Shown: in pieces, positions 1 to 8,027 of the stretch
Layout of the letters: every line of letters starts with the position of its first letter
Position numbering within the stretch: position 1 is the stretch's first letter
Source of the DNA: G963674505 sp964575975
GTDB taxonomy: Bacteria; Desulfobacterota; Desulfobacteria; Desulfobacterales; SKZT01
Length of the DNA: 64,000 bases
NCBI GenBank assembly: GCA_964575975.1
Contig: CAZNTU010000002.1
Location: forward strand, 46,581 to 110,580
Direction of reading: 5' to 3'
Translations under genes and position numbers: made by a program
Notes under the pieces: model-generated
What the model was told of the DNA's origin: nothing
Database searches by the model: none
What the model saw: only the letters and a program-made list of their open reading frames with translations

Positions 1-2
1 TC

Positions 3-1574
3 CTGGGACTTTTCATGGCGAGGCTGAAAAGCAGAAAGAGTCCCGAGTTCGTCTCCAACGAAATCAAGCAGCTGTTGGATATGCCCAACCATATGCGCAA
101 AGTTCTCGCCACGAAGGATCTGATCAAGAACTCCGCGCAACGGCTCGCCGTGACGAAAACATATTGGGCGGTAGTCGGCAGCGGACCAAACAAGGCTTCG
201 TCGGACGAAATCAGGATCAAGCTGAGCGAACTGTGCTACAAAACCATTTCCACGGACTCGGTGGAGGACAAAAAGCACATCGATCTTTCCTCCGAGCCTC
301 TGATCATCGTTTGCGCCGCAGGGACCGGCGACACCGTTATCGGCGACCTTATCAAGGACACCGCCATTTTCAAAGCCCATAAGGCCGCCCCCGTAGTAAT
401 CGTCAACGAAGGGGAAACCCGCTTCGACGAATACGCCGAGGACGTTTTCCACGTGCCGAAGGTCAGCGAACACTCGGCCCCAATCCTGAATACTCTGGTC
501 GGGCATCTTTGGGGATATTACGCCGCATTGTCCATCAACGAGGTTTCCGGTTTTCTTGACCGATTCAGACAAAAAATCCGAAACAGCATCGACGAATTTT
601 CCGCCAAGGGCATGGATCTTTACGAGGTGATCCTGGAAAAATCCTTCCGGGAGAGCATCGGCAAATTCAACCGGGAATTCAGAAACCGAATGGCAAACTA
701 CCGGTTTCCCACAGGCATGGGGTTGAAAACGGCGTCCGATTTGACGCTTTTGCTCAAATATCTCTCGGGAAGACTCCCTCTTACGGATTTCGAAATCGAT
801 TTCGGAGTCAAAGGCACTCCCTACAACATGCTGGAACAGTTCATGATATGCATCGGAGAAGCCATAAACTCCATGGCCAGACCTGTGGACGCCATCAAGC
901 ACCAGGCCAAAACCGTGACAGTGGGAACATCCCGCATTAGCGAAAAGGTGGAAACGGGTCTCCTTTTCGACGCCCTCGACACCAACGACTTTTCCTTGTC
1001 ACAGCTGACGCCGAGCAACATTCTCGTTCTAAGAAACGTTCAGGAGATCGTCTACAACATCAAGGGCTCGATTTTGTATCGCATCGGCGGGTTGGACTTG
1101 ATGGGAGAGACCACCGACAACAGCACCATCGAAGTGATCAAGAAGGAAGGGGTCCTCAAACCGATCCCGTCGCGGGTGGAGACGGACGTTCGGCTCAAGG
1201 GCACCAAGCGAATCATTGTTCAGGAAAAGAACGTGTATATTGGCAAGGGAAGAAAGGACAACCGCAGCATCGTGGTCATTCCGATCATGTCCGGTTCCCG
1301 CAGCCGGGCCAACGTGATCGAGTACCTTCTGTTGCTGAACGTGGCGTTCAAGGAAGACGTGCCACTGAACGCCAAAATCCGCGCTTTGGGGGGCAAGTTC
1401 GAACGAATCAAGAATATTGTCCAAGAAAACAGCGTGAGCTGGAAAAACGAATTTCTGGAGCTTGTGGACATGAAAGAGCTGTTCGGAAGCTCCGCCGAGA
1501 AAATTGGCGAGTACATAGTGTCGCACCAGAAGCTTAGCGGGGGAAACACGGAATGTTCACCAACCGGCCACTAA
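3..1574 (+). CDS. GlmS-like SIS-domain protein, C-terminal part (5' end outside window)
   Basis: The frame is open through the left edge of the window, so this is the 3' part of a longer gene; the ATG at 15 is probably internal. The residues before and after it resemble the linker between the two SIS domains of glucosamine-6-phosphate synthase, and residues about 45-180 look like the second SIS (sugar isomerase) domain (VVGSGPNKASSDEI, then IIVCAAGTGDT). Beyond it lies an extension of roughly 330 residues that ordinary GlmS (about 610 aa) does not have. Such long GlmS-related proteins probably use a glutamine amidotransferase domain upstream, which cannot be seen here. The enzyme would act in the cytoplasm on a phosphosugar; the substrate is not evident. 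A DacB-type cell-wall enzyme follows after 70 bases. Confidence 0.65.
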   Translation: MGLFMARLKSRKSPEFVSNEIKQLLDMPNHMRKVLATKDLIKNSAQRLAVTKTYWAVVGSGPNKASSDEIRIKLSELCYKTISTDSVEDKKHIDLSSEPLIIVCAAGTGDTVIGDLIKDTAIFKAHKAAPVVIVNEGETRFDEYAEDVFHVPKVSEHSAPILNTLVGHLWGYYAALSINEVSGFLDRFRQKIRNSIDEFSAKGMDLYEVILEKSFRESIGKFNREFRNRMANYRFPTGMGLKTASDLTLLLKYLSGRLPLTDFEIDFGVKGTPYNMLEQFMICIGEAINSMARPVDAIKHQAKTVTVGTSRISEKVETGLLFDALDTNDFSLSQLTPSNILVLRNVQEIVYNIKGSILYRIGGLDLMGETTDNSTIEVIKKEGVLKPIPSRVETDVRLKGTKRIIVQEKNVYIGKGRKDNRSIVVIPIMSGSRSRANVIEYLLLLNVAFKEDVPLNAKIRALGGKFERIKNIVQENSVSWKNEFLELVDMKELFGSSAEKIGEYIVSHQKLSGGNTECSPTGH

Positions 1575-1644
1575 GAACATGGAACTTCTAAACGCCGGTC
1601 GAAGGTAACCATCGATTATATTTCACTACAGAATCGGAAAAACC

Positions 1645-2850
1645 ATGTTGAAACTCTCGAGATTTTTATGGACTTTCGCTCTCGGATTGTTTTTTTTTCT
1701 GCAAGTCGCTGCGGCGGCGGAGACAAAAGGGTTCGAAACCGTCGGGGCCGGCATCGGGCCGAACGAGGCACTCCTTGTCGCCGGCCCCGACGGCCGGACC
1801 ATCTATTCGAAACATGCGGACAAGCTCCTGATGCCGGCGTCCACGATCAAAATTCTGACCTCCCTGGCGGCCTTCCATTACTTGGGTAGGGACTACCGGT
1901 TCCCGACCGAGTTCTATTTGGACGCTTCCCGAAATTTGACAATAAAGGGTTACGGGGACCCGTTGCTGGTATCCGAGGAGGTCGCCGAGATCGCGCGGTG
2001 TATAGCTCCGAAAATCGGACCTTCCATTAGCGACATCATCGTCGACGACGGTTTCTTTTCCCAACTGCCGACGATTTCGTCCCCCACGCTGCAGCCATAC
2101 GGGGCTCCCTACGGCGCTATGTGCGTCAATTTCAACACGGTCAATTTTACGATTGGCAAAACTCCCGGCACGTATGCAAGCGCGGAACCTCAGACGCCCT
2201 TGCTGCCTTTGGCCCTCGAAAAGATAAAACAGGCGAACGCAAAATCGGAAAGAATCGTGCTCTCCCACGACAATCACGAAATTTCCATCTACTCGGGTCA
2301 ATTATTCCGGCATTTCCTGGAAAAAAACGGCGTCGAAGTGCGTGGAAAGGTGTGGAGAGGTTGGTTGGCCCCCCCAGAGGAATCTCTCGTTTATAAGCAT
2401 CTTTCTCGCCTCACCCTCGAACAAACGGTTAAAAAGCTCATGGAATTTTCCAATAATTTTATTGCGAACCAGATTCTGCTCGCGTTCGGGGCGAAAAAAT
2501 TCGGCAACCCGGGGGATTTCGAAAAAGGTGCCCAAGCGGCCGAGGAGTACGCTGCCGACGAGTTGAAAACGAAGAATATCAAAATCGAGGAAGGTTCCGG
2601 ACTTTCGAGAAAAAACCGGATATCCGCGGAAGATATGCTGATTGTCCTGAATGCGTTCAAGCCTCATCACTGGTTGATGAAAACCAGAAAGAACGCCTAC
2701 TACAAAACCGGTACGCTGTACGACGTGAACAACCTGGCAGGATACATCGAAAGCGAAAAAGGAGAACTCTGTCCGTTCGTAATTTTTATAAACCAGCGGG
2801 GCAAAACCGCCATGCCCGTTTTGGACAAACTCACGAAGTTGGTGAACTGA
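1645..2850 (+). CDS. dacB: D-alanyl-D-alanine carboxypeptidase/endopeptidase, S13 (PBP4-type)
   Basis: Periplasmic penicillin-binding protein that trims or cleaves cross-links in peptidoglycan. A signal peptide is visible (hydrophobic stretch about residues 8-24 ending AAAAE). The three serine-acylase motifs are present: SxxK in PASTIK near residue 72, SxN in FSNN near 270, and KTG in YYKTGTL near 354. At 401 residues it is shorter than E. coli DacB (477), so the accessory domains between the first two motifs are reduced. It ends convergent with folE2, the two reading frames overlapping by 20 bases. Family assignment is solid; whether carboxypeptidase or endopeptidase activity dominates cannot be told. 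Confidence 0.9.
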   Translation: MLKLSRFLWTFALGLFFFLQVAAAAETKGFETVGAGIGPNEALLVAGPDGRTIYSKHADKLLMPASTIKILTSLAAFHYLGRDYRFPTEFYLDASRNLTIKGYGDPLLVSEEVAEIARCIAPKIGPSISDIIVDDGFFSQLPTISSPTLQPYGAPYGAMCVNFNTVNFTIGKTPGTYASAEPQTPLLPLALEKIKQANAKSERIVLSHDNHEISIYSGQLFRHFLEKNGVEVRGKVWRGWLAPPEESLVYKHLSRLTLEQTVKKLMEFSNNFIANQILLAFGAKKFGNPGDFEKGAQAAEEYAADELKTKNIKIEEGSGLSRKNRISAEDMLIVLNAFKPHHWLMKTRKNAYYKTGTLYDVNNLAGYIESEKGELCPFVIFINQRGKTAMPVLDKLTKLVN

Positions 2851-3670
2851 CCCTCGGGGGCTCCCCGCAAGTTATCTGCGCGTATGCGCTATGGTTGTGG
2901 ATGGACTCGAAATTCTCGGCCCCGACGGAAAACCAAGTGATGTTTTCATCCTCTTTCAACTTTTTCGCGACGTCCCGCACGATGTCCTCCACGAATTTTG
3001 GATTCGTGTAGCCCTTTTCCGTCACGTATTTTTCGTCAACCCTTTTCAGCACGGAATAAACCTCGCATGAGGCCGCATCCTCGACAAGCTCGATCATGTC
3101 CTCCATCCAGATGAATTTTTTAAAGCGGATGCTCAGGCGCACCTCGCCCCGCTGATTGTGGGCGCCGGCGTTGCTGATCTCTTTCGAGCAAGGACAAACA
3201 GACGTGATGGGAACGATAACTTCGGAGACGAGATCCACTTTTCCGGCCGGATCGCTCGTTCCGATAATGCGGCACGTATAGTCCATGAGACCGGGGGATT
3301 GGCTGACAGGAGCTTTTTTTTCGATAAAATAGGGAAACGTGACTTCGATGTGGGCGGACGCGGCATTAAGATGTTCTTTCATCTGGTCCAGAATTTTCGA
3401 GAATTTCTTCAGGGAAACCTCCGGCCTGAATATATGAAGCAGCTCCACGAAACGGCTCATGTGCGTGCCTTTGTATTTATGGGGCAAATCCACGTACATG
3501 TTTATCGACGCGACAGTGTTCTGGTATCCCTGCTGCTTGTCCAAAACACGAATCGGATAACGGATGTTTTTTATCCCGACCTTGTCAATGGGAATATGGC
3601 GATAGTCTCGCTCGTTTTGAATATCCCTCATTTGGCATGTGTAATTTTCGGCGCCTTCGAACGATAACAT
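2831..3670 (-). CDS. folE2: GTP cyclohydrolase FolE2 (type IB)
   Basis: Converts GTP to 7,8-dihydroneopterin triphosphate, the first step of folate synthesis (and of queuosine-type deazapurines). The whole 279-residue protein matches the COG1469/FolE2 pattern: an N-terminal D-KVGIKNIRYPI strand, the metal-site segment with Cys159 and Cys161 (VCPCSKEIS) and His171 (AHNQRG), whose Cys-12-His spacing is that of the characterised enzyme. FolE2 is metal-flexible and replaces Zn-dependent FolE in many bacteria. The ATG at 3670 is preceded by GGGAG eight bases upstream. The 3' end overlaps the end of dacB by 20 bases. Confidence 0.95.
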   Translation of the reverse strand: MLSFEGAENYTCQMRDIQNERDYRHIPIDKVGIKNIRYPIRVLDKQQGYQNTVASINMYVDLPHKYKGTHMSRFVELLHIFRPEVSLKKFSKILDQMKEHLNAASAHIEVTFPYFIEKKAPVSQSPGLMDYTCRIIGTSDPAGKVDLVSEVIVPITSVCPCSKEISNAGAHNQRGEVRLSIRFKKFIWMEDMIELVEDAASCEVYSVLKRVDEKYVTEKGYTNPKFVEDIVRDVAKKLKEDENITWFSVGAENFESIHNHSAYAQITCGEPPRVSSPTS

Positions 3671-3703
3671 GGCGAATTTCTCCCGTTCGTTTCGTGTCCC
3701 CGT

Positions 3704-4444
3704 CTAAAGGAGGTAATCCTGTTTCACGCGTTGCATGGATCTGAAAATGTTTCCCTTTATTTTCCTGTTGCTGTCATAAAGCCGCTTCAGGACATCCTTG
3801 ATTTCTTTTCGTTTCGAAATTCCGGCCGTGGGACACGGATTTTCGAATACCGGAAATTTTTGTTGCGCGGCGAATTTTCGGATCGAATCCTCGTCGGCGT
3901 AACACAATGGCCTGATCAGAACGAACTCTCCCCTGAAGAAGGATTGAGCCGGCTTCATCGTGGCGATTTCGCCCGCGTAGCACATGTTCAAAAACAGCGT
4001 TTCGATAAGATCGTCCTTGTTATGGGCCAAGGCCACCTTGTTGCATTTCAATTCGTGAGCGATCTCGAAAATTCGCTTTCTTCGCAGTTTCGCGCACAAA
4101 AAGCAAGGATTTTCCCGATTTTTTTCGCTGTGGGCAACAACGCCGTTGTCCGTGAAATCCACGGTCAGATCGTATCCCTGTTCCTTGCAATACAGCGACA
4201 GGGGTTCGTCGAATCCCCCTTCGAATCCGGGATCGATGTATATGGGAAAGAGCTTGTACTCGATGGGGACCCTGTGCAGGCGTTCGTTCAGGAACCAGAA
4301 GAGCGTGAGGCTGTCCTTTCCGCCGGACAGCCCCACCGCGATGCGGTCCTTGTCGGAAATCATGTCGTACTGGTGAACGGCTTTTCCCAAGACCCTGTTC
4401 AAAGCCTTGTATGTGTAGGTGTGCTTAGGCAAAAGGTCTTTCAT
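3704..4444 (-). CDS. PP-loop ATPase, TtcA/TtuA-type tRNA thiolation family
   Basis: A 246-residue N-type ATP pyrophosphatase. The PP-loop is GLSGGKDSLT near residue 40, a CxxC sits in CFLCAKLRRK and a further cysteine in NPCPTAG near the C-terminus, the arrangement of TtcA-like enzymes that adenylate and thiolate a tRNA base with help of an Fe-S cluster. E. coli TtcA makes 2-thiocytidine 32; the exact base here is not determinable. The ATG at 4444 is used; a TTG one codon upstream is possible. It lies 7 bases after rpoZ and is probably co-transcribed with rpoZ and greA. Confidence 0.82.
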   Translation of the reverse strand: MKDLLPKHTYTYKALNRVLGKAVHQYDMISDKDRIAVGLSGGKDSLTLFWFLNERLHRVPIEYKLFPIYIDPGFEGGFDEPLSLYCKEQGYDLTVDFTDNGVVAHSEKNRENPCFLCAKLRRKRIFEIAHELKCNKVALAHNKDDLIETLFLNMCYAGEIATMKPAQSFFRGEFVLIRPLCYADEDSIRKFAAQQKFPVFENPCPTAGISKRKEIKDVLKRLYDSNRKIKGNIFRSMQRVKQDYLL

Positions 4445-4451
4445 CAATCCA

Positions 4452-4661
4452 CTATTCGGATTGCTTTTCCTCTTTCTTCTTTATGACGACCTTGCCGGCT
4501 GCGATTTCCCTGAGAGCGACGACTATGTCTTCGTTCTTGGGCGACGAAACCAGGTACTCGGAGCCTTCCCGAATCTGACGAACCCGTTTCGCGGTCATAT
4601 GAACCAGTTGAAAACGGTTTTCCACCTGTCTTAAACAATCTTCTATTGTAATTCGAGCCAA
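4452..4661 (-). CDS. rpoZ: RNA polymerase omega subunit
   Basis: Small 69-residue omega subunit that helps assemble beta' into core RNA polymerase. The N-terminus (MARITIEDCL form) and the AKRVRQIREG segment are diagnostic. I choose the TTG at 4661: a GGAGG lies five bases before it, whereas the GTG at 4667 would touch that site. A lysine/glutamate-rich tail ends the protein. The gene sits between greA upstream and the PP-loop gene downstream, a housekeeping run. Confidence 0.92.
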   Translation of the reverse strand: MARITIEDCLRQVENRFQLVHMTAKRVRQIREGSEYLVSSPKNEDIVVALREIAAGKVVIKKKEEKQSE

Positions 4662-4776
4662 ACTCACCTCCGACTTCTATATTGTTTTTATTTCGGCGGC
4701 GTCGTGCATTCGGTCTTTCATTGCGAAAACGCAACCCGCCTCCGATTTCTTTTATTTCTCAAACCATAGGGTTTGC

Positions 4777-5244
4777 CTACAAAATTTCGACCAACTCGTA
4801 ATGCCGTCTTCCGCCGGGAGCGTTCAGCAATATTTCGTCGCCCATTTTTTTCCCGACAATGGCCTGGCCGAGCGGCGAAGACACGGAGATTTTTCCCTCC
4901 GCGATATTGGATTCTTCCGGACCAACCAACTGGTATTCCACGCTTTCACCCGTATCGACGTTTTCCAGCAGTACCCGGCTAGCGAACACCGCTCGGTCGC
5001 TGGAAATCTTGTCCGGATCGATTATATCGGCGTTCGCCAGTTTGTATTCCAGTTCGCCGACACGTCCCTCAATAAACGCCTGTCGCTCCTTGGCTGCTTC
5101 AAATTCCGCGTTCTCCGAAAGGTCCCCGTGCGCTCGCGCCTCTTCGATCGCCTTGATGTTTTCGGGCCTTGCCACGGATTTGAGATGTTCCAATTCTTTC
5201 TTCAGGGCGTTATATCCCTCTCTGGTGAAAGGTATTCTGTTCAC
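4777..5244 (-). CDS. greA: Transcription elongation factor GreA
   Basis: 155-residue cleavage factor that rescues backtracked RNA polymerase. The N-terminal coiled coil with the acidic tip (GDLSENAEF, the D and E that reach the polymerase active site) and the C-terminal FKBP-like domain (SPLGQAIVGKKMGDE) are complete. It begins with GTG at 5244, with TGGAG seven bases upstream. It follows leuB by 21 bases and is probably on the same transcript. Confidence 0.95.
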   Translation of the reverse strand: MNRIPFTREGYNALKKELEHLKSVARPENIKAIEEARAHGDLSENAEFEAAKERQAFIEGRVGELEYKLANADIIDPDKISSDRAVFASRVLLENVDTGESVEYQLVGPEESNIAEGKISVSSPLGQAIVGKKMGDEILLNAPGGRRHYELVEIL

Positions 5245-5265
5245 TTCAAAACTCCATCTGTTCGC

Positions 5266-6333
5266 TTAGTTGTTTTCGATGTATTCCTCGACCAAATCTC
5301 CCACTTCGCTGGTGGAATACCCCATTTTTCCGGCTCCGATTCCTTTCAAGTCTTCGCGAAGCACTTTGATTACGGCCTTTTCCACCATTGACGCGGCATC
5401 GGTCTCGCCCAAAGTATCGAGCATGAGCTGCCCGGAGCAAATGGCCGCCAAGGGATTGATGACTCCTTTGCCCGTGTATTTGGGGGCCGAGCCGCCTATG
5501 GGTTCGAACATGGATACGCCGTCGGGGTTGATGTTTCCTCCCGCCGCAATGCCCATGCCGCCTTGAATCATCGCCCCTAGGTCGGTAATGATGTCTCCGA
5601 ACATGTTGTCCGTGACGATTACGTCGAACCATTCCGGATTCTTCACCATCCACATGCAGGTGGCGTCCACGTGGGCGTAGTCGGTCTCGATATCGGGATA
5701 CTCCTTGGCGACTTCGTAAAAAGCCCTTTCCCACAGGTCGAAAGCGTATGTGAGCACGTTGGTCTTCCCGCAGAGGGTCAGCTTTTTGCGCTTGTTGCGT
5801 TTTCTGCAATAATCGAAAGCGAACCGGATGCATCTTTCCACGCCTTTTCTCGTATTGATCGACTCCTGCACCGCCACTTCGTCCGGGGTCCCTTTCTTCA
5901 AGACCCCTCCAGCGCCCGCGTAAAGCCCCTCCGTGTTTTCCCGGACGACCACGAAATCGATGTCTTCGGGACCTTTGTCTTTCAAGGGAGTGGCGACGTT
6001 TTCGTAAAGCCTGACGGGCCTTAAATTGACGTACTGGTCTAAATGAAATCGCATCTTCAACAAAATGCCCTTTTCCAGAATTCCGGGCTTGACGTCGGGG
6101 TGGCCGATGGCGCCCAGAAATATGGCATCCGCCTTTCCCAGCGCTTCAAGCACATCGTCGGGAAGAACCTGTCCGGTGGCCTTGTAGTTTTCGCCGCCGA
6201 TGTTGTAGTGGGTGTAATTCAATTTGAACCCGAATTTCTCGGACGCGGCGGAAAGGACCTTGATTCCCTCCGCGACTACCTCTGGGCCGGTCCCGTCGCC
6301 GGGAACAACAGCGATTTCATAGGTTTTGGACAT
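5266..6333 (-). CDS. leuB: 3-isopropylmalate dehydrogenase
   Basis: NAD-dependent beta-decarboxylating dehydrogenase of leucine synthesis, 355 residues. Visible family features are the start VVPGDGTGPEV, the substrate-loop RENTEGLYAG, the catalytic lysine/tyrosine region and the metal-binding stretch DNMFGDIITDLG, then the adenine-binding GSAPKYTGKG. Isocitrate, homoisocitrate or tartrate dehydrogenases share this fold; the length and loop favour LeuB but no other leu genes are in the window. The ATG at 6333 has AAGGAG five bases upstream, better than the GTG two codons earlier. Confidence 0.87.
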   Translation of the reverse strand: MSKTYEIAVVPGDGTGPEVVAEGIKVLSAASEKFGFKLNYTHYNIGGENYKATGQVLPDDVLEALGKADAIFLGAIGHPDVKPGILEKGILLKMRFHLDQYVNLRPVRLYENVATPLKDKGPEDIDFVVVRENTEGLYAGAGGVLKKGTPDEVAVQESINTRKGVERCIRFAFDYCRKRNKRKKLTLCGKTNVLTYAFDLWERAFYEVAKEYPDIETDYAHVDATCMWMVKNPEWFDVIVTDNMFGDIITDLGAMIQGGMGIAAGGNINPDGVSMFEPIGGSAPKYTGKGVINPLAAICSGQLMLDTLGETDAASMVEKAVIKVLREDLKGIGAGKMGYSTSEVGDLVEEYIENN

Positions 6334-6433
6334 TGTCACTCCTTAATATAATAAATGATAAATGGTGGAATCAGCCGGCATGTCAAAGCGACAAAGGCGA
6401 AGCATGGAATAGCGGCAATCAATAAACGCTTCT

Positions 6434-7120
6434 TTACTGCGACTCCTCGGAAACGGTTCCGATGATGGATTGTCCCCCGACGACCTTGTCGCCTACGGCG
6501 ACCGTCAGGCGGCTTTCAGGCGGCAGATACACGTCCACGCGGGACCCGAAACATATCAACCCCATCCGGCAGCCCCGCTCCACCTTGTCTTCCGCCTGTA
6601 TCGCACAGATGATCCGACGGGCTATCAAACCGGCGATCTGAACAAAACAAACAGTTTTTCCCTCGACCGTCTCCAGGATAACCGCGTTGCGTTCGTTGTG
6701 CTCGGAGGCCTTGTCGAAATTGGCGTTGAAAAACTTGCCTGGGTGATAAACGGTTTTTTTGACCACCCCTTCGCGGGGGATTCTATTGATATGGACGTCG
6801 AAGACCGACATGAAAACGCTGACCTTCATGCAGGGCCCGTCGAAAAAGGGGCAGGTTTCCTCTCGACCGGCGACAACCACCTTGCCGTCGGCGGGCGATA
6901 CGACCGCATCCTTCTCGGTCGGCACGACCCGATCAGGATCTCTGAAAAACAGGCAAATGCAAACCGTCGAAAAAAGTCCCAGCAACGCGAGAACCGTCAA
7001 CCCAAGCAAAGCGAACACGGCGGTCGCGAACGCGGCGGCGAAAATAAACGGAAAGCCCGCCCTCGCGACAGGAAAAGCAGTTTGGCCTGGAGGATCGCTC
7101 CATCGATACTTTTCGATCAT
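6434..7120 (-). CDS. psd: Phosphatidylserine decarboxylase proenzyme (short, archaeal-type)
   Basis: Pyruvoyl-dependent enzyme making phosphatidylethanolamine. It is 228 residues with two hydrophobic segments near residues 22-58 that anchor it in the inner membrane. VSPADGK (about 74-80), the FDVHINR motif (about 107-113) and the self-cleavage site FGSR with Ser193 as the future pyruvoyl group are present. This short subtype differs from the longer PSD-like enzyme at 24361, so the window carries two lineages of the family. The usual partner pssA is not adjacent. AGAGA lies five bases before the ATG. Confidence 0.92.
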   Translation of the reverse strand: MIEKYRWSDPPGQTAFPVARAGFPFIFAAAFATAVFALLGLTVLALLGLFSTVCICLFFRDPDRVVPTEKDAVVSPADGKVVVAGREETCPFFDGPCMKVSVFMSVFDVHINRIPREGVVKKTVYHPGKFFNANFDKASEHNERNAVILETVEGKTVCFVQIAGLIARRIICAIQAEDKVERGCRMGLICFGSRVDVYLPPESRLTVAVGDKVVGGQSIIGTVSEESQ

Positions 7121-7156
7121 CTCAGTCTCTTCTTTTTTCGATTTCCCTTAATATGA

Positions 7157-7208
7157 GGAGGGTATACGTTCCGCGAAACTGACGAAAACAGCGGATCGGA
7201 TACCCTCC
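7157..7208. repeat. Inverted repeat in the psd-tsaB spacer
   Basis: GGAGGGTAT at 7157-7165 pairs perfectly with ATACCCTCC at 7200-7208 across a 34-base gap. It lies 37-88 bases upstream of psd and about 100 bases beyond tsaB. No T-run follows on either strand, so it is not a classical terminator; a leader hairpin or an operator are alternatives. Confidence 0.45.
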
Positions 7209-7307
7209 CAAGAAATTCAAAGTTTCTTTATTTACCAAACCTTCTTGAAATTTGTCAATAAATACCGTACTTTTTTCGCGCTCTCCATGCAAAAATCGAG
7301 ATCGTAT

Positions 7308-8006
7308 TCATTTGAAATTGAGTTCCGCGTCCGATTGTCGAATATATCGAGGAACAAGGCCGGCCAAATCGTCCGCGTCGTTGTCCGAAAATCGTTGCAG
7401 GGAAAGGCAGGCGACCGAATGCGCCCGAATATAGTTTTGCGGAGGAGGGACGAAAACGGCCGAATCCTTGAAAAGACGCTTCAGCAAGTCCTTGTACAAA
7501 AGCGCTCCGTCGCCGACAAACAGACACCGCCCCTTGATTCGACCGTCCAGCGCTTCGGGAGACATGACGATTTCATCGCAGATTTTCTCCAGCTTTCCGT
7601 TTTTGCGACCGTAACGGGAAAAATAAATCTCTTTCTTCCGGGCATCCAGCAACGGGCATATCGTCCCGGAACCATCGTCCATCTCCCATCCGGCCGACGC
7701 CTGGAAAGCCAACACATCCAAACTCGAGACACCTGCAACGGGCTTGTCCAAAGCATAGGCCAAACCCTTCACGCAACTGAGTCCTATCCGAAGACCAGTG
7801 AAACTTCCCGGCCCCCTCGTGACCGCGAAACCGTCGATCCCCGAAAGCTTCTCGCCGGCCAACGCCAATACCTGGTCGATCATCTCCATGAGATGCCTCG
7901 AATGGGTCTGGCGACGAAACAGATTGATCTCCGCCAACAGGGAATCGTCTTGGCAAACCGCCGCACTGCACGTTCTGGTCGCCGTATCCACCGCAAGAAT
8001 CTTCAT
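7308..8006 (-). CDS. tsaB: tRNA threonylcarbamoyladenosine biosynthesis protein TsaB
   Basis: Cytoplasmic ASKHA-fold protein that, with TsaD and TsaE, transfers the threonylcarbamoyl group to A37 of ANN-decoding tRNAs. The start MKILAVDTA, the SRHLMEMID segment and the strongly conserved TRGPGSFTGLRIG loop near residue 66 identify it; 232 residues is the normal length. It starts 21 bases after the lon stop with a short-spaced AAAGGA, so it is likely read from the lon transcript. Confidence 0.93.
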   Translation of the reverse strand: MKILAVDTATRTCSAAVCQDDSLLAEINLFRRQTHSRHLMEMIDQVLALAGEKLSGIDGFAVTRGPGSFTGLRIGLSCVKGLAYALDKPVAGVSSLDVLAFQASAGWEMDDGSGTICPLLDARKKEIYFSRYGRKNGKLEKICDEIVMSPEALDGRIKGRCLFVGDGALLYKDLLKRLFKDSAVFVPPPQNYIRAHSVACLSLQRFSDNDADDLAGLVPRYIRQSDAELNFK

Positions 8007-8027
8007 CGTCCTTTTTCGTATTCGCGC

